A DNA stretch of 64,000 nt from Pseudomonas sp. CFBP13508 (GTDB lineage: Bacteria > Pseudomonadota > Gammaproteobacteria > Pseudomonadales > Pseudomonadaceae), in contig NZ_QFZZ01000009.1 in NCBI RefSeq assembly GCF_005233515.1, forward strand, positions 62,001-126,000, read 5' to 3'. Below the pieces are notes generated by a model. That model ran no database searches. It was not told the origin of the DNA and saw nothing but the letters and a program-made list of their open reading frames with translations. The position numbers and the translations under genes were made by a program. Below, piece by piece: positions 1 to 10,092 of the stretch; position 1 is the first letter of the stretch, and each line of letters opens with the position of its first letter.

Positions 1-336
1 CGGCATGACCCTGGCCCAACTGACGCTGATGTCGTGGGGCAGATTGATGTTGGCGCCCATGACCCAGGCTTTCAGCGAGCGATCAACCTGGGTGTCGAAG
101 TGCACCACTTGGCCGCAGGCATGCACGCCGGCGTCGGTACGCCCGGCGCATTGCAGGGAAACCGGTGAATTGGCGACTTTCGACAGGGCTTTTTCAAGCT
201 CTTCCTGCACCGTCGCCACACCGGTCAACTGACGCTGCCAGCCGCTGTAGCGCGAGCCTTTGTACTCAACGCCCAGTGCGACGCGGTAAAAGCCGTCGGG
301 CGCCATTTCGGCGACCGGGTTATCTATGTTTGCCAA
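1..336 (-). CDS. truA: tRNA pseudouridine(38-40) synthase TruA, N-terminal part
   Basis: TruA converts uridines 38-40 in the anticodon arm of many tRNAs to pseudouridine. The 112 visible codons read through to the window edge without a stop. They contain the family core GRTDAGVHACGQ near residue 66, whose Asp is the catalytic nucleophile, plus the early VEYKGSRYSGWQRQ segment. I take a TTG start at 336 (LANIDNPVAEM); an in-frame ATG lies at 306. No strong ribosome binding site settles the choice. The gene follows fimV on the same strand, as in other Pseudomonas, but a terminator and a REP pair separate them. The C-terminal half lies outside the window. Confidence 0.9.
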   Translation of the reverse strand, partial: MANIDNPVAEMAPDGFYRVALGVEYKGSRYSGWQRQLTGVATVQEELEKALSKVANSPVSLQCAGRTDAGVHACGQVVHFDTQVDRSLKAWVMGANINLPHDISVSWARVMP

Positions 337-425
337 GGTGGGACAGCCTGCTGATTTTGCAAAGGCGGGCATTATAAGGCGGTGGGCCGGGGATGCCAGA
401 GTTCTCTATCGGCAGTACCGCCGCC

Positions 426-490
426 TTCGCGAGCAGGCTCGCTCCCACATTTGCAATGCATCCCCCTGTGGGAGCGAGCCTGCTCGCGAA
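426..490. repeat. REP inverted pair
   Basis: Two copies of the Pseudomonas REP sequence (TTCGCGAGCAGGCTCGCTCC and its complement) face each other across an 18-bp spacer. They lie between fimV and truA, downstream of the fimV terminator. Each arm is itself an imperfect hairpin. Confidence 0.9.
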
Positions 491-523
491 AGCAATCGAT
501 CAGACACCGCCGAATCCGGCACC

Positions 524-553
524 AACAAAAACGGCAGCCCCACCGGGCTGCCG
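524..553 (-). terminator. Rho-independent terminator of fimV
   Basis: On the minus strand, a CGGCAGCCC/GGGCTGCCG stem with a four-base loop is followed by TTTTTG. It starts about 20 bases after the fimV stop codon. Confidence 0.85.
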
Positions 554-573
554 CTTGTTGTTTACCGCTGAAC

Positions 574-3237
574 TTACGCCAGGTTGGAAAGCATTTCCTT
601 GGCCTCGCCCCGCTGCTTCTCGTCACCCTCGGTCAACACTTCGTTGAGGATGTCACGGGCACCGTCGGCGTCGCCCATGTCGATGTAGGCCTGGGCCAGA
701 TCGAGCTTGGTCGCTGCTTCGTCAGTGCCGGCGAGGAAGTCGAAATCGTCTTCGCCCAAATCATCACCCAACGCTGCGTCCGCTTCGGTGAAGCTCGGTT
801 CGGCCATGCTTTGCGACAGGCGATCCAGCTCGGCATTGACGTCGTCCAGCTCGGCCGAGAAGGCATCCGGCTCAGCAGCCGGGTTGCTGTCCATTTCGTC
901 CGCCAGCGACAGGTCGAAATCGGCTGGCAATTCCAGATCGTCCTGCGGCACGTCGGCGACTACCGGCGTCTCGACCGGCGGCAGATCTTTCACGCCGTCG
1001 TCCAGATCCAGCAGGAAGTCATCTTCAGCCAACGTGGCCGGCGATGGTTCGGCGCCGAGATCCATATCCAGATCGAAGTCCGATAGATCGTCGAGATTGT
1101 CTTTCATCTCGGTCTGTTCCTGCAGCACCGAGGCGAAACTCAGATCGTCTTCAGCCGGAAATGCGTCGAGCTCGACCGGCGCTTCTGGCTCGACCGCTGG
1201 CGCAGGATCGACCGGGGTGATGTTGTCGAGATCGTCCAGGCTCAAATCGAAGGCTGTGTCCAGATCGTCAGTGGCTGGCTCCGGCGCTGCCGGCTCGTCC
1301 TGCAACAGTTCCTTGACGTACTGTGCGTCCAGCTCGGCAGCGACGGCGGCAGCCGCCAGCCCACCGGCAGCAACCACGGCCATGGCCGGGAAGCGGCTTT
1401 TCAGTGCTTCGACCTTGGCGAAGTTATCGCCATTAGCCACCAGTTGACGCTCCTGCGCGACGAACGCATCGCGGTCGCCCTGCTGGCCGTAGACTTCCAT
1501 CAACTTCAGGCGCAGATCGCTGCGTTCCGGCTCAAGGCTCACGCCCTCTTCCAGCAGCGCGGCGGCTTGATTGAGGCGACCGGCATTGATGTGCGATTGC
1601 GCTTTGTCGAGCACGTCATCCGATCGCTCGCCGGCCGGGGCCACCAGAGGTGCGGCAATCGGCGCAGCCATCACCACCGGAGTGACGACCGGTGCAGGGG
1701 CTGGTGCAGGTGCCGGAGCTGGCGTATTGAGTTTGACGCTGGCTGCCGGGGTTTCCAGACCAGAGAAGCTGCTTTCCGGCAGTTCCTGCTCAGCGGAGAA
1801 TTCTTGCTCTTCAGCCAGAGCGCGGGCCATGCGCAGATGCTTTTCGGCTTCCTGCTGGGCTTTGCGACGACGCGCCAACAGCAACAACAGAAGCAGCAGA
1901 ACCACCGCACCGCCGCCGATCAGGCCGAGCAGGATCGGATTGGTCAGCAGTTCATTGAAGGCTTTGTCGTCATCGGCGGCAGCAGGCGTGGTTTCGACCA
2001 CCGGCTCGACGACTGGCTCAACCGGGGTTTCCGCTGGCGGCGCGATGGCCGACTCTGGAGTCGGTGAAGCCGCTGCGGCGTCGGCCGGGGTGGCTGGCGG
2101 GGTCGCCGCCAGTTCGGCAGTGATCGCCGGCACCGGCGGTACAGCAGCAGTGGCGCCAGGCGCAGCGCCGGCACCAGCGCCGTCGGCCTGCATCTTCGCC
2201 AGCTGATTGTTCTTCAGCTCGATCAGCTTTTGCAGCTTGTCCAACTGGCTCTGCAGATCCGCCATGCGGCTTTTCAGTTCCTCATTGTCACGACGGGTCG
2301 TGTCGAGGTTTTCCTGAGTGATTGCCAGTTTGTTGCTCAGCGCCTTGGCGTCGCCGGCCGGGCCTTTCGCACCGGGCTTGGCGCTTTCCGCCGAGACCAG
2401 GCTCAGGTTGTCCTGAGTGTTGGCCGCTGTACCGGTATTGCCACGGCCACGATTGGTCGCATCCAACTGCTGCTGACCGGTGCCAGGCTTGGCCGCGTAA
2501 CGACGGCCCTGACGCCAGGCTTCGTTCTGCGCCGCCACTTCAGCGATGGCCGCCGACTGCGGCAGCGCGGTGCTTTGTACCGGATCCGGCAGACGCAGCA
2601 CCTGACCGGTTTTCAGACGGTTGATGTTGCCGTCGATAAAGGCATTTGGATTGAGCGCCTGAATCGCCAGCATGGTCTGCTGCACCGAGCCACCGTTGCG
2701 CGCCTTCGCAGCGATTTCCCACAGGGTGTCGCGCGGCGTGGTGGTGTATTGATTGCGATGGGTGGCGCCAGTGGTTGGCGCGGTGATGGTCTGCGACGGC
2801 GCCGGCTGCGCGGCGGCGTCTGCGGTCTGCGGCGAGAACTTCGACGGATCGAGCAGCACGCTGTAATCACGCAGCAGGCGGCCATTGGGCCACATCACCT
2901 GCACGAGGAACTTCACCATCGGTTCCGACAGCGGTTGGCTCGAGGTCACGCGCAATACGCTTTTACCGTTGGCGTTGAGCACCGGGGTGAAAGTCAGATC
3001 GTTGAGAAAGGCCTGACGATCAACGCCGGCCTTGGCGAAATCTTCAGGGGAAGCCAGGCTCGGCACCACCTCGGCGGCGGTGAGATCCTTGACGTCGAGC
3101 AGCTCGATTTCAGCCACCAGCGGCTGGTTCAGGGTCGACTTCAGGGTCAGCTCCCCGAGCCCGAGGGCATGCGCCATACCGGAGGACAGCGCCGAGGCGG
3201 CCGCTATTGCTAACACCAGTTTGCGAACTTGAACCAT
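574..3237 (-). CDS. fimV: FimV family pole-organising protein
   Basis: FimV is an inner-membrane, peptidoglycan-binding hub protein. In Pseudomonas it supports type IV pilus assembly, twitching and cAMP signalling at the pole. The 887-residue product has a signal peptide (about 1-24) followed by the typical mature start LGLGELTLKS, and a LysM domain around 165-215. A coiled coil (about 300-345) and a Pro/Ala-rich linker follow. A single membrane segment with a Leu run and then ARRRK sits near 430-455. The long cytoplasmic part is very acidic, with a TPR-like region and a C-terminal FimV motif (LDLAQAYIDMGDADGARDIL). An AAAGGATGAG site precedes the ATG. The gene stands alone between a 209-bp upstream gap and its own terminator. 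Confidence 0.93.
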   Translation of the reverse strand: MVQVRKLVLAIAAASALSSGMAHALGLGELTLKSTLNQPLVAEIELLDVKDLTAAEVVPSLASPEDFAKAGVDRQAFLNDLTFTPVLNANGKSVLRVTSSQPLSEPMVKFLVQVMWPNGRLLRDYSVLLDPSKFSPQTADAAAQPAPSQTITAPTTGATHRNQYTTTPRDTLWEIAAKARNGGSVQQTMLAIQALNPNAFIDGNINRLKTGQVLRLPDPVQSTALPQSAAIAEVAAQNEAWRQGRRYAAKPGTGQQQLDATNRGRGNTGTAANTQDNLSLVSAESAKPGAKGPAGDAKALSNKLAITQENLDTTRRDNEELKSRMADLQSQLDKLQKLIELKNNQLAKMQADGAGAGAAPGATAAVPPVPAITAELAATPPATPADAAAASPTPESAIAPPAETPVEPVVEPVVETTPAAADDDKAFNELLTNPILLGLIGGGAVVLLLLLLLLARRRKAQQEAEKHLRMARALAEEQEFSAEQELPESSFSGLETPAASVKLNTPAPAPAPAPAPVVTPVVMAAPIAAPLVAPAGERSDDVLDKAQSHINAGRLNQAAALLEEGVSLEPERSDLRLKLMEVYGQQGDRDAFVAQERQLVANGDNFAKVEALKSRFPAMAVVAAGGLAAAAVAAELDAQYVKELLQDEPAAPEPATDDLDTAFDLSLDDLDNITPVDPAPAVEPEAPVELDAFPAEDDLSFASVLQEQTEMKDNLDDLSDFDLDMDLGAEPSPATLAEDDFLLDLDDGVKDLPPVETPVVADVPQDDLELPADFDLSLADEMDSNPAAEPDAFSAELDDVNAELDRLSQSMAEPSFTEADAALGDDLGEDDFDFLAGTDEAATKLDLAQAYIDMGDADGARDILNEVLTEGDEKQRGEAKEMLSNLA

Positions 3238-3446
3238 AGCCTCATCCTTTGTTTGAACGTTCCTCGGCCAGCGAGAAGCTTTTGAATACCGCTGCCGTAA
3301 GGCATTGCGCGCGACGACGGAAGTCGCCGCGCGCGATCATTTCTGTGCTGCCCCGGAAAGTCCCGGAGGGTGACTCGTCATCGACGCGCTTCGGGCAAGC
3401 ATAGCGCTCACCTAGAATCAGTCGACAAATTGTTGCCAAGTATCTT

Positions 3447-4457
3447 TTACAGCAGGTCTTTTATCAACAACTCAGCCAATTGCACGGCATTGAGCGCCGC
3501 GCCTTTGCGTACGTTATCTGACGTCAGCCAAAGATTTAGTTCCGCCGGGTCGTCGACACCACTGCGCACGCGGCCGACATAGACCACGTCCTGCCCCACC
3601 GCATCGCCGACAGCGGTCGGATAATCGCCAGCCTCGACCAGCTCGATGCCCGGTGCAGCCTCGAGCGCGGCGTTGACCTTTTCCAGGTCAACAGCGCTGC
3701 CTGACTGCAAGGTCACGCTAAAGCTATCGCCAAAAAACACCGGGGCTTGAACGCAAGTGGCAGAAATCTTCAATAAAGGTTTTGCCAGAACCTGGCGCAA
3801 CTCGCGTACCAGACGCTTTTCCAGCAGCGTATGGCCCTGCGCATCAGGCGTACCGACTTGCGCCAGCAGGTTGAACGCCATCTGCCGATCAAAGAAGGTC
3901 GGCTCCAGCGGGCGCATGTTCAGCAGCTCGGCAGTCTGCCGCGCAAGCTCGGTGACCGCCTCGCGCCCTTGCGCAGAAACGGCCAGGTTGGCGGTGACGT
4001 TGACGTATTGCAGATCGAGCAGATCGAGCAGCGGCGCCAGTACCACAGCAAGCGTGGTGGCCGACGGGCTTGGGCTGCTGACCTGGAATGGGCTTTTCAG
4101 ACCGGCGAGAATATCGGCATTGGCCTCGGGCACCACTTGTGGCGCCTGCTCCGCAGGCAACGCGCCGGATAAATCGATCAGAGAGCAACCGGCAGCATGG
4201 GCGCGAGCGGCGTAGCTCAGCGACACCGCAGCGCCAGCGGCGAAGAACACCAGTCTGACCTTGCTGAAATCGAACTCGTCGACCTCGCGCACACGGACGT
4301 TTTTGTTGCGGAACAGCACCGAGCTGCCGGCCGATTCGCTGCTGGCCAGCAGGTGCAGATTGCCGACCGGGAAGTCGCGCTCTTCGAGAATCTGTACGAG
4401 GGTTTCGCCGACAGTACCGGTGGCGCCGATAACGGCGATATCGAAAGTCTGGGTCAT
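3447..4457 (-). CDS. Aspartate-semialdehyde dehydrogenase paralogue lacking catalytic residues (USG-1 type)
   Basis: This 336-residue protein has the full ASADH fold, starting with the NADP-binding stretch IAVIGATGTVGETLVQ. The active site is altered. The expected PNCTT nucleophile loop reads PSATT (Cys to Ala), the substrate Arg region reads TCVQAPV (Arg to Gln), and the catalytic His position reads FFGDSFS (His to Asp). It therefore probably cannot act as a dehydrogenase. It sits between asd and fimV, where Pseudomonas genomes usually carry this paralogue. The ATG at 4457 was chosen because homology starts there and AGAGGTAG precedes it; the frame stays open upstream only through REP sequence. 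Its role is unknown. Confidence 0.88.
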   Translation of the reverse strand: MTQTFDIAVIGATGTVGETLVQILEERDFPVGNLHLLASSESAGSSVLFRNKNVRVREVDEFDFSKVRLVFFAAGAAVSLSYAARAHAAGCSLIDLSGALPAEQAPQVVPEANADILAGLKSPFQVSSPSPSATTLAVVLAPLLDLLDLQYVNVTANLAVSAQGREAVTELARQTAELLNMRPLEPTFFDRQMAFNLLAQVGTPDAQGHTLLEKRLVRELRQVLAKPLLKISATCVQAPVFFGDSFSVTLQSGSAVDLEKVNAALEAAPGIELVEAGDYPTAVGDAVGQDVVYVGRVRSGVDDPAELNLWLTSDNVRKGAALNAVQLAELLIKDLL

Positions 4458-4552
4458 GGAGCTACCTCTGGCAAAACGGGGGGAGCGGCACTTTACCGGG
4501 TGGGTGGCGCACAGGCAATTTCTGCGGGATTTGCGGCGGCTGTGCCGGCCCT

Positions 4553-4615
4553 TTCGCGAGCAGGCTCGCTCCCACAGGGACCGCACTTCAATGTGGGAGC
4601 GAGCCTGCTCGCGAA
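4553..4615. repeat. REP inverted pair
   Basis: Two facing REP copies lie between the asd terminator and the start of the asd paralogue. Confidence 0.9.
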
Positions 4616-4650
4616 AAAGGCAGCACAGACACCGGAGAAATCCTTGGCAT

Positions 4651-4684
4651 AAAAAAACCCGCACCTCTCACAAGGCACGGGCTT
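4651..4684 (-). terminator. Rho-independent terminator of asd
   Basis: On the minus strand, CCCGTGCCT pairs with AGGTGCGGG across a six-base loop, followed by seven T residues, just past the asd stop. Confidence 0.85.
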
Positions 4685-4701
4685 CTCATTGCTTCAAGCG
4701 A

Positions 4702-5814
4702 TCAACGCTCCAGCAGGATCCGCAGCATGCGGCGCAGCGGTTCGGCCGCGCCCCACAGCAGTTGGTCGCCGACGGTGAAGGCGCCGACGAATTGCGAACC
4801 CATGTTCAACTTGCGCAGACGACCGACCGGTACGTTCAGGGTGCCGGTGACCTTGGTCGGGCTCAGCTCCTGCATGCTGATTTCGCGGTTGTTCGGTACC
4901 AGCTTGACCCACGGGTTGTGCTGGCTGATCAGCCCTTCGATATCGGCGATCGGTACGTCTTTGTTGAGCTTGATGGTCAGTGCCTGGCTATGGCAACGCA
5001 TGGCGCCGATGCGCACGCAGATGCCGTCGACCGGGATCGGGCTCTTGAAGCGGCCAAGGATCTTGTTGGTCTCGGCCTGGGCCTTCCACTCTTCGCGGCT
5101 CTGGCCGTTCGGCAGTTCCTTGTCGATCCACGGGATCAGGCTGCCGGCCAGCGGTACACCGAAGTTTTCGGTTGGGTACGCTTCGCTGCGCATGGCCTCG
5201 GCCACGCGACGGTCGATGTCGAGGATCGCGCTGGCCGGGTCGGCCAGCTGATCGGCGACAGCGGCGTGGGTCGCCCCCATCTGCTTGATCAGTTCACGCA
5301 TGTTCTGCGCGCCGGCACCGGAGGCCGCCTGATAGGTCATGGCGCTCATCCACTCGACCAGACCGGCCTCGAACAGACCGCCCAGGCCCATCAGCATCAA
5401 GCTGACGGTGCAGTTGCCGCCGATGTAGTTCTTGGTGCCCGCGTCCAGCTGCTGGTCGATGACCTTGCGGTTGACCGGGTCGAGAATGATCACAGCGTCA
5501 TCGTTCATACGCAGGCTCGACGCCGCGTCGATCCAGTAACCCTGCCAGCCGGCTTCGCGCAGCTTGGGGAATACTTCGCTGGTGTAGTCGCCGCCCTGGC
5601 AGGTCAGGATCACGTCGAGGGTCTTCAGCTCGTCAATGCTGTAAGCGTCCTTGAGCGGAGCAATGTCCTTGCCCACGGACGGGCCTTGGCCACCGACATT
5701 GGACGTGGTGAAAAACACCGGCTCGATAAGATCGAAATCCTGCTCTTCCAGCATCCGCTGCATGAGCACGGAACCGACCATCCCGCGCCAACCGATCAGA
5801 CCTACACGTTTCAT
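4702..5814 (-). CDS. asd: Aspartate-beta-semialdehyde dehydrogenase
   Basis: Asd makes L-aspartate-4-semialdehyde from aspartyl phosphate with NADPH, the branch point to lysine/diaminopimelate, threonine and methionine. The 370-residue length is normal for the gammaproteobacterial enzyme. Visible motifs are the N-terminal dinucleotide loop GLIGWRGMVGSVL, the catalytic Cys in GGNCTVSLML (about residue 135) and AMRCHSQALTIKL with the catalytic His near 275. It lies 66 bases downstream of leuB on the same strand and ends at its own terminator. The intact active site contrasts with the neighbouring paralogue. Confidence 0.97.
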   Translation of the reverse strand: MKRVGLIGWRGMVGSVLMQRMLEEQDFDLIEPVFFTTSNVGGQGPSVGKDIAPLKDAYSIDELKTLDVILTCQGGDYTSEVFPKLREAGWQGYWIDAASSLRMNDDAVIILDPVNRKVIDQQLDAGTKNYIGGNCTVSLMLMGLGGLFEAGLVEWMSAMTYQAASGAGAQNMRELIKQMGATHAAVADQLADPASAILDIDRRVAEAMRSEAYPTENFGVPLAGSLIPWIDKELPNGQSREEWKAQAETNKILGRFKSPIPVDGICVRIGAMRCHSQALTIKLNKDVPIADIEGLISQHNPWVKLVPNNREISMQELSPTKVTGTLNVPVGRLRKLNMGSQFVGAFTVGDQLLWGAAEPLRRMLRILLER

Positions 5815-5880
5815 CGCAACTACACCTTCTTGAAAAGTGGGCCGCTGCTTTGTATTGAATTTCGCAGCGGGCCCGAGAGA

Positions 5881-6963
<1,083 letters not shown>

Positions 6964-7018
6964 GCTTTCCTCGTGTCTTCAAGCGGTGCGCCAGTGAACG
7001 GCGCGCCGGGAAAAATTC

Positions 7019-7786
7019 TTATCGCTCAGCCATCAGTACGATCACATCGGTACTGAACGAGCCGTCGGCATCTATCTCAAAATACTCACCCACTTCGTTG
7101 CCCATCGACTGCTGCAACTGGCGGATCGCCGCGCGCATCACTTCAGGTGTGCGCATGCGCTCGACCCAACTGCTGTACTCCAGACGCAGGCGCTGACGGG
7201 TGGTACTGCGCACATGCAGACCGGCCTCGCTGACCTGGCGCAGCCACTCGGCGGCGGAGTAGTCGCGGACATGGCTGGTGTCGCGCAACACCTCAACGCT
7301 TTGCAGGTAAGTGTCGAACAACGCACTGCCCGGTGACAACACATCAACGAACGCCGCCACCCCGCCCGGCTTCAGCACCCGACGCACTTCGCGCAAGGCC
7401 AGACCGAGGTCGCTCCAGTGATGCGCCGAATAGCGGCTGAAGACAAAATCGAACTCGCCATCGGCGAACGGCAAGCGCTCGGCAGCACCGTTGACGGTAA
7501 TGATGTTGCTCAAGCCGCGATCGACGGCAGCGCCGGCAACCACATCAAGCATTTGCTGCGACAGGTCGTAAGCCACCACTTCCCTGACCAGCGGTGCCAC
7601 ATGAAAGCTGACGTGACCGGCGCCACAACCCAGATCCAGCACCCGTGCCGCGCCTTGCCCGGCCAGCTCAGCCTGCAGCAGCGCGAATTCACTGCCTTGG
7701 GCATGAACGGCGCTGCTCAGGTAAGCGGCGGCCTGTTCGCCGAATTGCTTCTGGACGACCTGGGTGTGCTGGGGGGTGCTGGTCAT
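7019..7786 (-). CDS. Class I SAM-dependent methyltransferase
   Basis: The 255-residue protein has the Rossmann motif I VLDLGCGAGHVSFH near residue 46, the motif II acidic region VVAYDLS, and the typical motif IV-V stretch FDFVFSRYSAHHWSDLGLALREVRRVLKPGG. This places it in the UbiE/Methyltransf_11 group. The substrate cannot be told from sequence. It lies between leuB and leuD on the same strand with short gaps, a position where Pseudomonas carry an extra gene. No role in leucine synthesis is implied by the sequence. Confidence 0.88.
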   Translation of the reverse strand: MTSTPQHTQVVQKQFGEQAAAYLSSAVHAQGSEFALLQAELAGQGAARVLDLGCGAGHVSFHVAPLVREVVAYDLSQQMLDVVAGAAVDRGLSNIITVNGAAERLPFADGEFDFVFSRYSAHHWSDLGLALREVRRVLKPGGVAAFVDVLSPGSALFDTYLQSVEVLRDTSHVRDYSAAEWLRQVSEAGLHVRSTTRQRLRLEYSSWVERMRTPEVMRAAIRQLQQSMGNEVGEYFEIDADGSFSTDVIVLMAER

Positions 7787-7827
7787 GGGTCACATCCTGT
7801 AAGCAGTGTTGTTTGAAATACATTCCC

Positions 7828-7851
7828 TGTGGGAGCGAGCCTGCTCGCGAA
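7828..7851. repeat. Single REP element
   Basis: One REP copy (GTGGGAGCGAGCCTGCTCGC) lies between leuD and the methyltransferase gene, without a facing partner. Confidence 0.85.
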
Positions 7852-7881
7852 GAGGCCCGCCCTGACTACATCAATCTCGAA

Positions 7882-8526
7882 TCACGCGTCGCGAAACAAC
7901 CACGGCTGGCTAACTCGATGCTTGGCCTCGAACGTCGCGATCGCATCGCCGTCCTGCAAGGTCAGGCCGATATCGTCCAGACCATTGAGCAGGCAGTGCT
8001 TGCGGAACGCGTCGATCTCGAAGCTGTAGACCTTGCCATCCGGGCGGGTCACGGTCTGCGCTTGCAGGTCGACCTGCAATTGATAACCCGGCTCGGCTTC
8101 AACCTGCTTAAACAGTTCATCAACTTCTGCATCGCTGAGGATGATCGGCAGCAGGCCGTTCTTGAAACTGTTGTTGAAGAAGATGTCGGCGTAACTCGGC
8201 GCGATGATGCTGCGGAAACCGTACTCTTCCAGCGCCCACGGCGCGTGTTCACGGCTCGAGCCGCAGCCGAAGTTCTCGCGGGCGAGCAACACGCTGGCAC
8301 CCTGATAACGCTCGGCGTTGAGGACGAAATCCTTGTTCAACGGGCGCTTGGAGTTGTCCTGATACGGCTGGCCAACATCCAGATAACGCCACTCGTCAAA
8401 CAGGTTCGGACCGAAACCGGTGCGCTTGATCGACTTCAAGAACTGCTTGGGAATGATCTGATCGGTGTCGACGTTGGCACGATCCAGAGGCGCGACAAGA
8501 CCAGTGTGCTGGGTAAAAGCTTTCAT
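7882..8526 (-). CDS. leuD: 3-isopropylmalate dehydratase small subunit
   Basis: LeuD is the swivelling small subunit that pairs with LeuC to isomerise 2- to 3-isopropylmalate. The 214 residues match the usual length. The sequence shows APLDRANVDTDQIIPKQFL at the N-terminus and the substrate-recognition segment NFGCGSSREHAPWAL at about 75-90. Its start lies 12 bases after the leuC stop, which suggests co-transcription and coupled translation. Confidence 0.97.
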   Translation of the reverse strand: MKAFTQHTGLVAPLDRANVDTDQIIPKQFLKSIKRTGFGPNLFDEWRYLDVGQPYQDNSKRPLNKDFVLNAERYQGASVLLARENFGCGSSREHAPWALEEYGFRSIIAPSYADIFFNNSFKNGLLPIILSDAEVDELFKQVEAEPGYQLQVDLQAQTVTRPDGKVYSFEIDAFRKHCLLNGLDDIGLTLQDGDAIATFEAKHRVSQPWLFRDA

Positions 8527-8538
8527 GCTGCGCTCCTT

Positions 8539-9957
8539 TTAGATCAATTCACGAACGTCGATGAAACGGCCGTTCACCGCTGCCGCCGCTGCCATCGCCG
8601 GACTGACCAGGTGGGTACGGCCACCGGCGCCCTGACGGCCTTCGAAGTTACGGTTGGACGTCGACGCGCAATGCTCGCCGGACTCCAAACGGTCCGGGTT
8701 CATCGCCAGGCACATCGAGCAGCCCGGTTCACGCCATTCGAAACCGGCCTCGAGGAAAATCTTGTCGAGGCCTTCGGCTTCGGCCTGCGCCTTGACCAGA
8801 CCCGAGCCCGGCACCACGATCGCCTGCTTGATGGTCGAGGCGACCTTGCGGCCCTTGGCAATCACTGCCGCAGCGCGCAAATCTTCGATCCGCGAGTTGG
8901 TGCAGGACCCGATGAACACGCGATCCAGCTGAATGTCGGTGATCGCCTGATTGGCGGTCAAACCCATGTATTTCAAGGCGCGGACGATCGAGTCGCGCTT
9001 GACCAGATCCATTTCCTTGGCCGGGTCCGGCACGTTCTGATCCACGGCCAAGACCATTTCAGGCGAAGTGCCCCAGCTGACTTGCGGCTTGATCTGCGCG
9101 GCGTCGAGCTCGACCACGGTGTCGAATTTGGCATCGGCATCGGAAACCAGGTCTTTCCAGGCTTCGACGGCCATGTCCCACTGTTCGCCCTTCGGCGCGA
9201 ATGGACGACCTTTGACGTAGTCAATGGTCTTCTGATCCGCCGCTACCAGGCCGACGCGGGCGCCGGCTTCGATGGACATGTTGCAGATGGTCATGCGGCC
9301 TTCAACGGACAGATCGCGGATCGCGCTGCCGGCAAATTCGATGGCGTGGCCGTTACCGCCGGCGGTGCCGATCTTGCCGATCACCGCAAGGACGATGTCC
9401 TTGGCGGTCACGCCGAACGGCAATTGGCCTTCGACGCGCACCAGCATGTTTTTCATTTTCTTGGCCACCAGGCACTGCGTGGCGAGCACGTGCTCGACCT
9501 CGGAGGTGCCGATGCCGTGGGCCAACGCACCGAATGCACCGTGGGTCGAAGTGTGCGAGTCGCCGCAGACTACGGTCATGCCCGGCAACGTCGCGCCCTG
9601 CTCCGGGCTGATCACGTGAACGATGCCCTGACGCACGTCGTTCATCTTGAACTCGACGATGCCGTATTCATCGCAGTTGTCGTCGAGGGTCTGCACCTGC
9701 AAACGCGAGACCTGGTCGGCAATGGCTTCGATGCCGCCCTTACGCTCAGGGGTGGTCGGTACGTTGTGGTCCGGGGTCGCGATGTTGGCATCGATGCGCC
9801 AAGGCTTGCGCCCGGCCAGACGCAAGCCTTCGAAAGCCTGCGGCGAAGTCACTTCGTGGATGATGTGACGATCGATGTAGATCAGCGCCGAGCCATCGTC
9901 GCGCTGCTTGACCAAATGCGAATCCCAGAGCTTGTCGTAGAGCGTTTTGCCGGCCAT
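8539..9957 (-). CDS. leuC: 3-isopropylmalate dehydratase large subunit
   Basis: LeuC carries the [4Fe-4S] cluster of isopropylmalate isomerase. Cluster ligands are visible in FIGSCTNSR (about residue 347) and EPGCSMCLAMNPD (about 407 and 410). CGDSHTSTHGAFG is the aconitase signature. I start at the ATG at 9957 (MAGKTLYDKLWDSH), which gives the standard 472 residues. It is the first gene of the leu block and diverges from the LysR gene, an arrangement that suggests control by that regulator. Confidence 0.97.
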   Translation of the reverse strand: MAGKTLYDKLWDSHLVKQRDDGSALIYIDRHIIHEVTSPQAFEGLRLAGRKPWRIDANIATPDHNVPTTPERKGGIEAIADQVSRLQVQTLDDNCDEYGIVEFKMNDVRQGIVHVISPEQGATLPGMTVVCGDSHTSTHGAFGALAHGIGTSEVEHVLATQCLVAKKMKNMLVRVEGQLPFGVTAKDIVLAVIGKIGTAGGNGHAIEFAGSAIRDLSVEGRMTICNMSIEAGARVGLVAADQKTIDYVKGRPFAPKGEQWDMAVEAWKDLVSDADAKFDTVVELDAAQIKPQVSWGTSPEMVLAVDQNVPDPAKEMDLVKRDSIVRALKYMGLTANQAITDIQLDRVFIGSCTNSRIEDLRAAAVIAKGRKVASTIKQAIVVPGSGLVKAQAEAEGLDKIFLEAGFEWREPGCSMCLAMNPDRLESGEHCASTSNRNFEGRQGAGGRTHLVSPAMAAAAAVNGRFIDVRELI

Positions 9958-10021
9958 CAGACGGTTCCTCATCAGCTTGTTTCTATGCCCTGGGCTTATA
10001 ACCCTTTGGCTTGTGAGGCCG

Positions 10022-10050
10022 ATCCTATGGGGTTAGATTAAATAACTCAA
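10022..10050 (-). promoter_or_regulatory. Putative leuC promoter
   Basis: On the minus strand, TTGAGT and TAGGAT are separated by exactly 17 bases. They lie in the 135-bp AT-rich gap between the divergent leuC and LysR genes. This is inferred from sequence only. Confidence 0.45.
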
Positions 10051-10092
10051 ATTCATATTTTTTATGCTTTGGATAACCAACTGGAATGCGAC

